A DNA stretch of 64,000 bases from Vitrella brassicaformis (Eukaryota > Sar > Vitrellaceae): positions 62,001 through 126,000 of the forward strand of contig CDMY01000897.1 of assembly GCA_001179505.1 (NCBI GenBank), in the 5' to 3' direction. Shown in pieces: positions 11,479 to 22,779 of this stretch (positions are counted from its first letter, which is position 1; every line of letters begins with the position of its first letter). The position numbers and the translations under genes were made by a program. Below the pieces are notes generated by a model. That model saw only the letters and a list, made by a program, of their open reading frames with translations, ran no database searches and was not told the DNA's origin.

Positions 11479-13196
11479 TGGTGCAGACGCCTCACCTCAC
11501 TCACCTGCTGATCGTTTTGTTGTGTGTGTTACCTCCCTCCCTCCCTCCGTCAGCCTGACGGCCGTCACATCCGGAAGTATACGTGCCGGTTCGACGTGGG
11601 CATCGAGAACGATCGCGAGTTCCAGGTGGCCAGGAGGATCATCGGCACCAAGGTCGGCAGGCCAACAGGACCGGACCGGACCGGACCGGCACACACAAGT
11701 AACTCTGTGTGGTGTGTGGTGTGTGTGAGTAGGGTGCGAACATGAAGCGCATCTTCAAGATGTCTGAGGCCAAGTTGAGGCTGCGCGGGAAGGGGTCCGG
11801 CTTCCTCGAGGGAAACACCAAACAGGGTGAGTGGAGTGGAGTGGAGTGGAGCTGAGTGGGGACAGACAGTACACATGAAACCATCACATGCCAGTCAGCC
11901 AATGCAGCAACAAGTGTCTGTCCGTGTGTGTCCTATATCGTATCAGAGTCTCCCGAGTCGCTGCACCTGTGTGTGTCGTGCCGCGACTACATGGGTTATC
12001 GCACTGCCGTCCAGATGTCCACCGAGCTGCTCCTCAGCATTTACGAAGACTACCGCAAGTTCTGCGAAGAGAAGGGCATGCCGCCACCCAACCTACGGAT
12101 CCAACTCAGGGAACACCCACGTATGTCACCAATCCACCACTGTGGCCGGATGTCGACTCGACTAACTGTCTGGTTCGTTTGTGTCCATGATGCGGTGCTG
12201 TGTGCAGTGATCGCCAAGGCGCCGAGGAATCCTCGCGACGACCACGGCCTGATGCCGGGCGGTCAGGGCCCCGCCAACCGCGGCGGCCAGTGGGTAGGGC
12301 TCGGCCAGCAGTATGTCGGCTACGGCGGCGTGCCGCCCCCTCCCATCCAGCCCCCACCTCCGCCCTCTGCGGGGTTCTTCGGCCAGCCCAACGGCATCAT
12401 GTCGCCCTCCACCTTCGGCAACTTTGGCGCACCACCGGGCGGCATTCCCCCCCACCCGCACCACAGGCAGCATGGCAACCTCACCCCTCTGGGCGGGAGG
12501 AATGCGTGGGCGGCCGAGCCATCCTATGGCCACCAGCAGCCAGGACCAGGGCAGGGGCACATGATGCACCACTCCCAGCAGCAGCACCACCACCACACAC
12601 AGCAGAGCATGGCCATGTTTGGGGGGCATTACCTGACTACTGCTGGGGTTGGTGGTGCTAGTGGCATGGGCGGCGACGGCTCGCCCACCGTGGGGGGAGG
12701 TGGCGGGGCGGGCGTCATGCACCAGGGCACCTTCTTCCCACACGCCGTTGCTGGGCCTCACGCCTCCTCCGGCCGGTCGCCTGTCGGCACTGCGTCGACC
12801 TACACACACACACCGCAGAGCCAGCCCAGCCCCCTCAGTGTGCGCACCATGCCCGGCTGGCAGCAGGCACAGCAGACCGCCGCGGCGTCGAGCGCCCGAG
12901 TCGACGCCTCACATCCGGCGGCGAGCTCGTCCACCACCACGATGGCTGGGCAGCCCAACCACACAGGCGACCCCAGCGGCATGTCATTCCCAGAGTGGGG
13001 GTACTTCGGCGCTTTCGACGGCAGTGTCGGCGCTTCGTCGGCCAGTGGTGGTGGTGCTGGTGCGCGGGCGGGCGGTGCTGCGGGTGGTGGCGAGTCGGGG
13101 GCTCCTCATCAGGTCGGCGAGGGGGGAAGCAATGCGGCTCCCTCGTGGACGCCGTGGGCGCCGAGGAGTCCACCGGGGGCGGCCGTCAGTAGCTAG
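9703..13196 (+). CDS. RNA-binding protein with RRM-like and KH domains
   Basis: Eleven exons: 9703-9760, 9891-9925, 10040-10129, 10227-10763, 10845-10964, 11043-11207, 11289-11423, 11554-11652, 11733-11826, 11947-12120 and 12208-13196. They sum to 2496 nt, 831 residues plus TAG, all in phase. After a disordered N-terminus, an RRM-like fold spans exons 4-6 (SVTVSVEGIGFQYQLTEEDL, VFSRYGRVASVHVPPDGTFA, YEDFDDARKALNDLNGK). A KH domain follows (YTCRFDVGIENDREFQVARR, IIGTKGANMKRIF, AKLRLRGKGSGFLEG), resembling the KH type in which GxxG is followed by a long basic helix. The last exon is Gly/Pro/His/Gln-rich and disordered. Likely role: post-transcriptional RNA regulation, inferred from the domains. 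The start ATG gives MAEVMTSRPHDAAAALSQT; an upstream noncoding exon is possible. Confidence 0.85.
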
Positions 13197-15352
13197 GTGA
13201 TATTAGCTGATGACGGACGGATACACTCAGACAGACACGGGACGGGCCAGGGGGGGTGGGCAGAAGTGGGTGGGGTGGATGTGGATAGCAGCCAGGGGGT
13301 GGGGTGGATTGGGGTGGGTATGGTGTGGTTTACCGTGCCGTGTCTTGCTGTGACGTGTCTTGCCGGGCTGTGTGTGTGTGTGTGTGCCGTGCTGTGGTGA
13401 CCTTTTTCAGTTGCTGGGTGGCTGACTCACTGACTGACTCACTCAGAACACACGCGCACATACAAGGAGCTGCCGCCTTGCCTTCTCTCTCTGTCCGGCC
13501 CGGCTCTGCCACAGTGGTGAGGGAGGGATGAAGAGTGCTTGGTTGGGTGGCTGGGGATGGTGNNNNNNNNNNNNNNNNNNNNNNNNNNNNNNNNNNNNNN
13601 NNNNNNNNNNNNNNNNNNNNNNNNNNNNNNNNNNNNNNNNNNNNNNNNNNNNNNNNNNNNNNNNNNNNNNNNNNNNNNNNNNNNNNNNNNNNNNNNNNNN
13701 NNNNNNNNNNNNNNNNNNNNNNNNNNNNNNNNNNNNNNNNNNNNNNNNNNNNNNNNNNNNNNNNNNNNNNNNNNNNNNNNNNNNNNNNNNNNNNNNNNNN
13801 NNNNNNNNNNNNNNNNNNNNNNNNNNNNNNNNNNNNNNNNNNNNNNNNNNNNNNNNNNNNNNGGGGGGGGCACATGACCATCACATGCACACAAACATGT
13901 GGTGGTGGTAATTCAATTAAACAAAGACAGGACAGGCTACTTCGAAAGCGGTTCATTTCGTTGGGGGGCTGCTAGTGGTGAGGGAGGGGGTGGAGGGGGG
14001 GGGGGCAACCATCCACAGCATCCATCCATCCATCCAGCCACTCTACTTATCATGCGCCGTGCCTGTATTGTTGGGTTGTTGGTGCTGTTGATTTGTTATG
14101 TTGCTGGTGGGTGACCGGGGGGGCAGGGGGTGGGGTGGCTGCTGGGTTGTTCGTACTATGCGTGTTGCAGCGTCGGCGTATGACCTGACACGGACATACT
14201 TACTTCAGAGGAGAGAGAGAAAGGGGAAGGAGACGGAGAGAGCGCCAGCGCCCCCCACCCACACATCACATCCCTACACTCTTGCACACCACGCCATCCC
14301 GTGCTTAAACTTTTTTCTTCAAGAGGAAGGAGAACGGACCATTACAGCGTCTGCGCAGGCAGAGACAGACACAGAATGAATCAGACACAGAGAGGCGGAG
14401 AGGCCGGCGGGTGGATAGGAAAGACAGACAGACAGATAGGTGCAGCGAATTAGCGATTTTTCCTCCCTGTGTTGGTAGGGCAGGCCAGCTGAGCTCAGCT
14501 GGTTGGTACTTCTTGGTTGGTTTGTTGTGGCGTGTGTGGTTCTCACGTCAATCAGTCAGTCGAGTCAGCCTCAGTGAGTGAGTGCATCGCTAGTCATCAG
14601 TCAATTAAGCCAGCCACGCCATGCTAGCTACATAACGACATCCAAGGGAGGGAGGCCGGATGGATGGATGGACGGATGGAGCAAAGGCTTCCATGCGCAC
14701 AGCCCGCTCCTCTCGAATGCACTATATAATGACTATGTGCCTGCCTGCCTGCCTGCCTGCATACACACGTACCTCTATATGACGAGTGCCACCCAGCGCG
14801 CCCATCAATCAGTCCCCCGTCTGTCTGTCTGTCTGTCATGGTGTGTGTAGCTGTCTGTCTGTTGGTTTGTTCTGCTGCTTTGCGAACGGATGCCGGATGC
14901 CGGCAACCATGCACAATATGTCCAGCGCTGCATGTCCTGACTGCGTGCGCATGAGCCGACGTGCGCCTTGGCTGGTTGATGGCAATGATTGCGATTGCGC
15001 TCCTTCTGTGTCCGTGTCTGTCTGTCTGTCTGTCTACTGGACTGACTGCCCGTCCGTTTGTCGTCGTGGATTGCATCATGATGTCGTTGCTTGTGGGTGT
15101 GGGTGAGTGAGTTAGTGATGAGCAATTAAAGAGCCGCCTGCCTGCCTGCCTGCCTGCATGGTTCGTGCGTATCTCCTGCCTGCCTGCCTGCCTGCCTGCT
15201 GTGTGAGTGTGTCCATGGAAGCAAGCGGTGCAGAGAACGAGCAATGCACGCGGATGATTGGATGGATGGACACAGACAATTAAGAGCCTGAAAACGTCCC
15301 ATTGCAAGTTTACTTACCCTACGATCAGTCGAAGCTGTGTTGCTGGTCAATC
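13197..15352. other. Intergenic region with assembly gap and microsatellites
   Basis: No gene is seen between the KH gene and MSH2. It contains 300 N (13563-13862), TG runs near 13371-13386, CATC repeats near 14020-14035, and CTGC/CTGT tetranucleotide runs near 14738-14760, 14818-14836, 15018-15036, 15136-15156 and 15177-15200. The last ~50 bases should hold the MSH2 5' leader. Confidence 0.6.
13563..13862. other. Assembly gap (300 N)
   Basis: A run of exactly 300 unknown bases, flanked by GGGATGGTG on the left and a G-run on the right. It is probably a fixed-size scaffold gap, so the real length is unknown. Confidence 0.99.
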
Positions 15353-18300
15353 ATGGCGTCCTCATCTAATGACGGTTCCGAGATCTCCGACGACGAGCAC
15401 CAGCTGGGCCAGCAGCTTGGCGCCCTCAATGAGAGTGTGGTGTGTGGCGTGCTGGTCAAGACGGCCAACAAGGTGCGCACCGTCGGGTTTGCCATGTTCG
15501 ACCGCGACGAGAAGCGCATCAAAGTCTGTGAGTTCAAGGACAACGAACACTTCTCCACACTCGAGGCCACACTCCTCCAGGTAAGAAAGATCTCGACGGC
15601 ATGATCTGATCCATGCTGCGCTGTGTGTGTGGATTCGGATGGATGTGTGTGTGTGTTTGGATCACACACACGCACAGGTGCGGCCCGTGAGCTGTGCGTT
15701 TCTGGCGCCGGATGACCCCGTTGACGCCAAGAAGATCGACGAGCTGCTCAAGGCGTGTGAGATTGAGGCCGTACAGCGCAAGAAGGCCGAGTTCAAGGGT
15801 GAGGATGAACGGCGCAGCGCAGCAGACACGAAGCTGCACATGACACGTGGTGGATATGTGTGTGTGTGTGCGTGTGGTGCAGCGGCTGATTTGGAGCAGG
15901 ACATCGAGCGTCTGTTGTGCGAGGACGACAGCATCAAGAACCACCTGGGTCAGCTGCAGCAGGCGGCGGGCATGGAGGCGCTGGCCGGCCTCCTGGGCTA
16001 CTACCAGCTCATGGCCGACCACACGAACTTCCACCAGTGCGCCCTACACACATACGACACCATGCAGTTCATGCGAGTCGACAAGGCCGCCGCAAACGCC
16101 CTGCAGATACTGCCCAAACCCAAAGAGAGTAAGAGGACGGCAGAGCGAGAGAGATATATGGTGGGGACAGACCACACTCTGTGCCCACGCGTGTGTGTGT
16201 GGTGTGGTTTTCTGCAGCTGCGCGGAGTCCGACGTCGCTGTATGGTTTCCTCAACAAGTGCCGCACGTCGCTGGGCAGCCGTCGGCTCAACACCTGGGTG
16301 GCGCAGCCGCTGCTCGACGTCAAGGAGATACAGATGCGGCTCGACGTAGTGGAGATCTTCAAAGAGGTCGGTCGGGGATGAAGTGCGCACCGCACCCCTC
16401 ACACAACAAGTGAAGTGGCCTGGCCTGTGTTCCTTCGTTGTGTGTGTTGGGGGAAGGAGGATGCCCGAGACTTACTCCTTCTCTCTCTTTTTTGGCTGCC
16501 CCCCCGCTGTGTGTGTGTAGGATGCCGAGTTGCGTCAGTCGCTCCACTCGGAGTATCTGCGGAAGGTGCATGACCTTGACAAGACCACGGCGAGGTTCCA
16601 CCGCATCTCGGCCCTCGACGAGCAGCAGCCGCCGCCGGCCAAGGGCAAACTCAAGGCCAAGCTGGACGACCTCGTCAAAACATACGATGCCGTCATACAC
16701 ATGAGGGTCAGTTAGTGGGGTGGGATGGCTCATACCGACACACACATCTGTGTGTGTGTCTGTCTGTCTGTGGCTGGCGCGTAGGGTGCCGGTCATGTGT
16801 TGAAGGAGTACGTGTCTTCACCTGCTGCCGCTGGAGGGAGCGCCAGTGCCGCTGGTGGTGGTGGTGGTGGTGGGGGTAACCGTGAGAGTTTGCGCGAGTA
16901 CATTGTGAAGCCCCTCAAGCAGGCCCTCGAGGGCTTTGAGAACTTCCTGCAGCTAGTCGAACACACCGTAGACCTAGACGTGAGCACACCACGCCCCGCC
17001 CTGCCCCGCCCACACACTGATGGCTCATCCACTCGTGAGTGTGTCCATGTGTGTGTGTGTGTGTGTCCATCGCATCGATCAGGAGTATCAGCGGAGCCAG
17101 AGGTGCATCCTCCACCGCACCTTCGACCAGCGCTTCACGCAGCTGGCCAAGGAGAAGGACGACATAGCACAGGCCATAGAGGACCACAGACGACGGGTAC
17201 ACACAGATCCCTCCACCCCATTGAGAGAGAGAGAGAGAGAGAGAGAGGCTGGCTCCAGGAGCTCACCACCACAACTCTCTCTCCCTGTGTGTGTGTGTGT
17301 GTGTTGCGGTGTCAGGTAGAGAGTGATTTGGGTTTGGATCGTGGCAATCGCAAGAGCGGCAAGGGCAGCGACGAGCTCGTCACCATCAAGGACGACGGCC
17401 AGCACGGCAAAGTCTTCAGAGTCACCAAGAAAGACCAAAAGACAGTAGAGGTATCTCAACACACAGCACAGACCACACAGTACACACGAGAGCCTGCGTC
17501 TGTCTGTGTCTGTGTCTGTGTGTGTCAGGGGTCCAAGAAGGGCCGCTACCGCCAGGTGCGCATCAACAAGGGCGAGTACCTCTTCACCACATCCCAGCTG
17601 GCGGGCTACGTCAAGCAGCTGACGGAGAAGGAAACCGAGTACGAGGACCGACAGAAGAATGTTAGTGAGTAAACACACACGCGGAGAGAGAAGGACAGGC
17701 AAACAAGAGCGTCGCTGTCGTGGCATGCCATCCCTGGCTCTGTGTGTGTGTGTGTGTGTGTGTGTGCAGACTGTGTATCGGGCGGTGCGTGTGGGGTCGA
17801 CCCACTGGCCGTGTTTGGAGCAGCTGGCTGACGTGGTGGCCAAGATCGACATACTCTCCACCTTTGCCCTCATAGCCAACAACCACAGATACAACAAACC
17901 GACCCTCGAACCTGACGGTCCGTCAACCGCACCATAATCCCCACACACACCCTCTCTCTCCGTGTGTGTGTGTGTTTAGGCAGTGTGGTGTGTCTGGAGG
18001 GGAGCCGTCACGCGCTGGTGGAGATTCAGCACCACACGAGCCACTTCATCCCCAACGATGTGCACATGGACCGCGACGCCTCCCGCCTCCACATCATCAC
18101 CGGCCCCAACATGGGCGGCAAATCGACATACATACGACAGGCAGGCAGCCCTACACCCCCACACAGCCAAAGCCACAGCCACAGCCACAGCCACTTACAT
18201 GCCTGTGTGTATGTGTGTGCAGGTGGCCTTGGTGTCGTTGATGGCGCAGATCGGCAGCTTCGTGCCCTGCAAGAGCGCCCGGCTGCCCATCTTCAACCAG

Positions 18301-19395
18301 ATACAATGCCGCGTCGGCGCGTCCGACGTGCAGCTGCGGTAGGTGAACCAACACGCCACACGCCACCACACATCCGCACGTCTAAGATGGACCCATGTGT
18401 GTGTGTCAGTGGTATATCGACCTTCATGGCCGAGATGTCCGAGGCGAGTGCCATCCTCAAGACGGCCGACAAGAACAGCCTGGTGGTCATTGACGAACTC
18501 GGCAGGGGCACCTCGACCTTCGAGGCAAGTCGCGTCGCCAACGACGGCAGATCAGGCCACACAAGGAAGGGCACATAGGCAGCAAGGCAAGACAGACACG
18601 CCATTCATTGCCTTGCGTGTGGTTTGTTTGTGTGGCGTATGGTGTGCAGGGGTTTGGGTTGGCCTGGGGTATTGCCAAGGCGATTGCCGACGAGCTGGGC
18701 TGCTTCTGCCTCTTCGCCACACACTTCCACGAGATGGGCGCCCTCGCAGGTCTGTGGGCATCTCTCTCTCTCCCTGTGTGTATTTGTGTGTGTGTGCACT
18801 GAATGTCAGAGTGCCCCGGAGTAGTGAATCGCCACGTGACGGCCGCCATCGAGACTGGCCATGGCCGTAGGGACCTCAAGTTCCTCTACAACTTACAAGA
18901 CGGATGCGCGGTCAGTCAGTGAGCCATTACCCCACCCACCTCATCAACTCAACTCAACTCCCTCCCTGTCGCCATGCAGGACCAATCGTACGGTGTGCAC
19001 GTCGCCGAGATGGCCGGACTGCCCGCGGCGGTCATCGAGCAGGCCCGCCAGAAGAGCCAGGAGCTGGAAGCCGTCGAGAAGAGCCACCCGACAGGCAACA
19101 AGCGCAAGAGGGACGGCGATCAACTTGATGGGGCAGTGGCAGAGGACACCACCGACAGCACCGGCGGCAGCACTGGCGAGGCCATCAAGCGGCTGAAAGG
19201 GGTGCTGCGGGAGATCTTCCAGCCGCCCGACGCACAAGGTGCCTGGCGCAGGGAGGGAGGGAGGGAGGGAGGCCTTGAGTGGTGTTCCGTCACGTCACCC
19301 CAACAGGTGTGTGCCCGTCCTGTGTGTGTGCAGGTTTGCAGGAGCGTGCGGTTGCGTCGCAGGCGGGCCTGGCGGAGGCGGCAGCCGTCTTCTGA
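15353..19395 (+). CDS. MSH2: DNA mismatch repair protein MSH2 (MutS homolog)
   Basis: A many-exon gene starting at ATG 15353 ([20 protein letters not shown]) and ending TGA 19393-19395 ([19 protein letters not shown]). It covers the MutS architecture: connector, lever/clamp ([20 protein letters not shown] is the core III motif; [11 protein letters not shown]) and the ATPase. Walker A is [14 protein letters not shown] (about 18102-18138), then the M-loop region [15 protein letters not shown], Walker [16 protein letters not shown] and the ATHFHEM switch. MSH2 forms heterodimers with MSH6 or MSH3 and acts in nuclear mismatch recognition. A Phe-x-Glu wedge is not seen, as expected for MSH2. Insertions include a Gly/Ala/Ser linker and a KRKRDGD basic patch near the C-terminus that may be a nuclear signal. 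Introns are short and mostly TG-rich. Confidence 0.93.
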
Positions 19396-20608
19396 GGAGG
19401 GAATAGGGAATAGCAAGGAGCCAGACAGACAGGCGGCATCTAGTGTAATGTACATAAGTAAACACACACGCGTGAGCAGTTAACTCCTATCCGCCGTAGA
19501 ATGGATGGCTCGTGAAGGAGTGAGGTGACTGAGTGTGGGGTAGATGAGGGTGTGTGTGTGTGTGTATGTGGGTCGGTGAGTGTGATTGAGTGCGGACCCC
19601 AAGACCCCTTTGAGGGCTTCTGCCCTTTGCGTGTTGGATGTTGCGTGTTGCCATCCGTTCCATATGCGCAGCCTCCTGCCTGCCACGGTCAAAAACGGGT
19701 CGGATAACCGGGTCACCTTCCAAAATGACCGCAAGACGATGAAGAACCTCTCTGTGAAAGAGCGGGCCGATGAAAGAGTGAGTGATTCCATGGAGAAATG
19801 CTGTGGGCCTGGAACACGGCCCAGGTGGCCTGTCCCAGTGCATCCCAGCCCGGGTGGGCCCGGAAAAGAAAAGAAAAAAGAAAGCAACCCGGCCGGCGGC
19901 GAGGATGAGGAGAGCGAGCAAAGCAAGACCTTGAGCGTCGCTTGAGCGTTGACTGGCGAATGAGTGATGAAATGCGACGAGCAATCGACAGATTGAGTGA
20001 TGGAATGTCCAAAAACACACATGAATCAAGGCGAACTTAAAGATCGATTGAGGTGTGTGTGTCGACTGACTATCATATGGAACTGCAAATGGGCGAACAT
20101 TCCACGGCACTCCTAGACACACACACACATACCGATCCATCCGTCCAGATAGCCCCTCCCTCCCTCCCTCCCTCCCAGGTCGATCGCCCGTCAGCCATCA
20201 CTCAGCCATTAGAGCAAGTCAAGTGCCCCTGACCCCCAATCAGGCGCACAAACAAAACAACCGACGGACGAGCAAGAGCACGACAGCACACAGCCCCACC
20301 CTGCCCCCAGACAGACGTCCATGTTTGTGTTGTCAGTGGATGGATGGACTACGGCATGATATGGTCTGGTGCTGCGATCCGTGACCGTAATGGAGGATGA
20401 TACTTACGTAGCAAAAATAGCTCCACACACATACACACACACATCAATAAGGAGCACTCAGCGATCGGTCAAGAAGAAGACTGCACGCACATGCACAACA
20501 CAACACACACACACACACACAGTTATGTCAGATCCAATGCACTCCTAGTTATGTCAGATCCAATGCACTCCTCTCTCCGTTCCTCTCGATCTCGTGTTGG
20601 TTGGCGGC
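19396..20608. other. Convergent intergenic region
   Basis: This lies between the MSH2 stop and the stop of the NOT1-like stub. There is one open stretch on + (about 19668-19945, ending ESEQSKTLSVA), but it lacks splice or domain support. It contains (CTCC)n near 20155-20176 and a perfect 26-bp tandem duplication. Confidence 0.5.
20521..20572. repeat. 26-bp perfect tandem duplication
   Basis: The unit AGTTATGTCAGATCCAATGC plus ACTCCT occurs twice in a row, 20521-20546 and 20547-20572, with no mismatch. It lies just downstream (on the minus strand) of the NOT1-like stub's stop codon. Confidence 0.9.
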
Positions 20609-21135
20609 TTACGGTGTGTCCAGTGTGTCCGCCAAACTGCCCGGGCTGCTGTGATGAGAACGACTCACGGCCTGGTACTGGGGCTGGGCCTGCTGCTGTG
20701 CCGCAATACCGCCATACTGCAGCGCCTGCTGGTGTGGGGGCGCCTGTGCGTGGGGCGGCAGGGAGGGCTGCTGAGGCGGGCCCACCACGGTCGCACCACC
20801 AGCAGCCCCAGCAGCAGCACTCCCAGGTCCGCCGGCGGCCACCTGTGCGGCCCCCACATCGAGGAGGACCAACTGGAAGAGCTTCTTGATGTCTTGGCCC
20901 ACGACCTCATGCTTGAATTCATCCTCCCACAACTTGCATCTGCAGACAGACAGATGTGTGTTGGTGTGCTGAATGGCATCGCTCTCTCGTCTGTCTCTCC
21001 GTGTGTGTGAGTGGGGTGTGTGGCGTGCCGTACCTTGGGTTTCTGATGAGTTCGATGAAGGTGATGAGGAGGCCCCAGGGATGCGGGCGGTCCACTGCCA
21101 AACGATCCAACAACACCCTATCAACAAACACAAGG

Positions 21136-21167
<32 letters not shown>

Positions 21168-21296
21168 CAGCCACGACGGAAGTTGGTTGGGTGCGTACGC
21201 TTCATACCCTTGATAGAAGGCTTTTGGAGAGGATGTCCTCCCACAAGGTCCGGTAGGCTGAAAGCGGACCGATCGCTCGAGATGCAAATTGAACAT
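20609..21296 (-). CDS. NOT1 (CCR4-NOT scaffold) C-terminal fragment, truncated
   Basis: Three exons are readable. A short first exon may start at ATG 21296 ([20 protein letters not shown]). The next reads [20 protein letters not shown] then IELIRNP, and the last reads [20 protein letters not shown], followed by a Gln/Ala/Pro-rich tail to the stop at 20609. The [14 protein letters not shown] stretch is the signature at the extreme C-terminus of CNOT1/NOT1, a protein usually of about 2000 residues. Nothing resembling the rest of NOT1 lies upstream. The exon before VLLDRL reads in phase only in a frame without NOT1 similarity. It may be a partial duplication, a relic, or a 3' piece separated by rearrangement. 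Confidence 0.65.
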
Positions 21297-21692
21297 GATG
21301 CGTTGGTCGGTCGGTCGGGCGTGTGTACTCACCTTCCTTCTCTTGAGTTGCAGACCATTGATGCCAGTGGACTTTGATCACAACAGGCAGATTCGCTGAT
21401 CGATCGCCGGTAGGAAACTCAAACAGGACACATGTATGTGTCACTGTCGTGTTTTCACCTACTGGCTGTCGAGGGGGGGCTGCTGTCGGGAAAAGAGAGC
21501 ATGTCTTGAGCACAAGCAGGGGAGGAGCATGTATCGCGTGTTCATTCCGTCCCTGCTTGTGCTCCTCCCGGCATACCTTTCGACACGTCAGCGAAGAAGG
21601 CGATTCCATGGCCGCCGGCTGAAAAGCTGCATCCGACCAACAGGCAGCAGAGCATTCAACACATCCCCCTTCCAAAAACGACGGGCCTCGGC

Positions 21693-22050
21693 CTACATCA
21701 TCTTGTAGTCCATCGCATCGAGCGTGAACCGGCTGTGGTCGTCCACGAGGCTGAGAACGGTGGTTCTGTCCTTGCCTTCCGTGGTCGAAAACCTGTATGG
21801 CTCCACTTTATCCACCCCTAACGAGTGGTCAGGGCTGGAGTGGACCAAAGTCATGGAGAAAAGCCTCGTGGCTACCGTGGGCGTACACGTGCTCTATGGA
21901 GCAGACGCTGACAAGGGGGTCGCCGTTTGAGTCGTCGTCCATACTGTCCGACTCCACAGGCTGTAGCAAGGGCGTGGTGTCCGCCGTCGATGCTCTAATG
22001 GGCCACCTCGCGCAGAGAGCGACCAGGAGGGAAAGGAACTTCAGCTTCAT
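21693..22050 (-). CDS. Small predicted secreted protein, function unknown
   Basis: ATG at 22050 opens a frame beginning MKLKFLSLLVALCARWPIRA, a plausible signal peptide, followed by an acidic stretch (VESDSMDDDSNGDPL). A ~57-nt intron (donor after GCCCACG, acceptor CGTTAG) links in phase to a second exon containing VEPYRFSTTEGKDRTT and DDHSRFTLDAMDYKMM, then TAG at 21693-21695. The product is about 100 residues. No family is recognised. The gene lies immediately beside the duplicated promoter cassette (22160-22580), whose minus-strand side carries an ATG-initiated leader that could be its 5' exon. Confidence 0.45.
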
Positions 22051-22159
22051 CTTTACCCTCAGTACTGATCTGTAGAGACGTCACGTAGGCCCCCCGGCCC
22101 GCCCCCGCGCATGCATGATGCGGGCGTAAATTTAAACTTCGCCAGCCATCCACCACTTC

Positions 22160-22580
22160 GCCCGCCTGGGCGCATCGGGAGCCGCTGACGGCTGGCATGG
22201 CGGGTCAGAGAGAACCGACCGCGTCATAATGACGGCACGCAGCGTTGAGGTCGCTTTGCTGACGTCTGCTGAGAGTAGGCACTGCTAGAAAGACGAGGCG
22301 AAAGAAAGTCAGATATCCGCTGCTTTGCTGGCGGCAGGCTTCACTTCACTCAGGCAAGCTACAGGGAGGGGAGCGGATTGCGAGCAGTTTCACGGAATGA
22401 GCTTCATTCGACGAGAATTTCGCGTGTTCGCGAGACGGGAGACGTCTCTCTGAGAAAAAGCGCGATTTCATCCGTTTTCCCCCTCCTGTGGCCATCCTGC
22501 TCCTTCCTCTGCTCATCCTTTCTCTTTGGGCGGCTTCCGCAAACGGCTTTCTCTTTGGGGCGCCAATTCAAAATACGCCC
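22160..22580 (+). repeat. Duplicated bidirectional start-region cassette, copy 1
   Basis: About 420 bp here match, inverted and with small indels, the region 48625-49060. Shared blocks include GCGTCATAATGACGGCACGC, the AGCAGTTTCACGGAATG block, CATCCTGCTCCTT and GGCGGCTTCCGCAAACGGC, plus GCGCCAATTCAA at the end. The minus strand keeps an ATG followed by TRSV.SDPPCQPSAAPDAPRR, identical apart from one residue to the start of the GGPP synthase in the other copy. The plus strand keeps the hydrophobic leader VAILLLPLLILSLWAASANG. In this copy the flanking genes are the small secreted protein (-) and the kinase-like gene (+). Confidence 0.85.
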
Positions 22581-22779
22581 ACAGGTAGACCTACCGATGG
22601 TGGCCGCCGGCGTTTCCGAAGCTGCTGAGGAAGCCCCATGCTGCGTGTAGTGCGCACAGCGCACAGTCGCGCCCAAGAGCTGCACCTCTTGTGCCGTTCC
22701 CCGCAACAGCAAGAACAGCCGCTACAGCAGCAGCAGAGCATGGGAATCCTATCGCGCGGCGAGGGAGAGGGAGGGGGAG

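Noticed and set aside
19668-19945. Plus-strand frame after MSH2 ending in an acidic stretch
   Set aside because: No supported start context, no splice signals linked to neighbours and no domain; probably the 3' region of MSH2.
20491-20521. CA microsatellite runs considered as CRISPR-like arrays
   Set aside because: Dinucleotide runs without unique spacers; eukaryotic context.
22080-22135. GC-rich stretch screened as a possible tRNA or snRNA gene
   Set aside because: No cloverleaf arms, T-loop or snRNA signature could be found.
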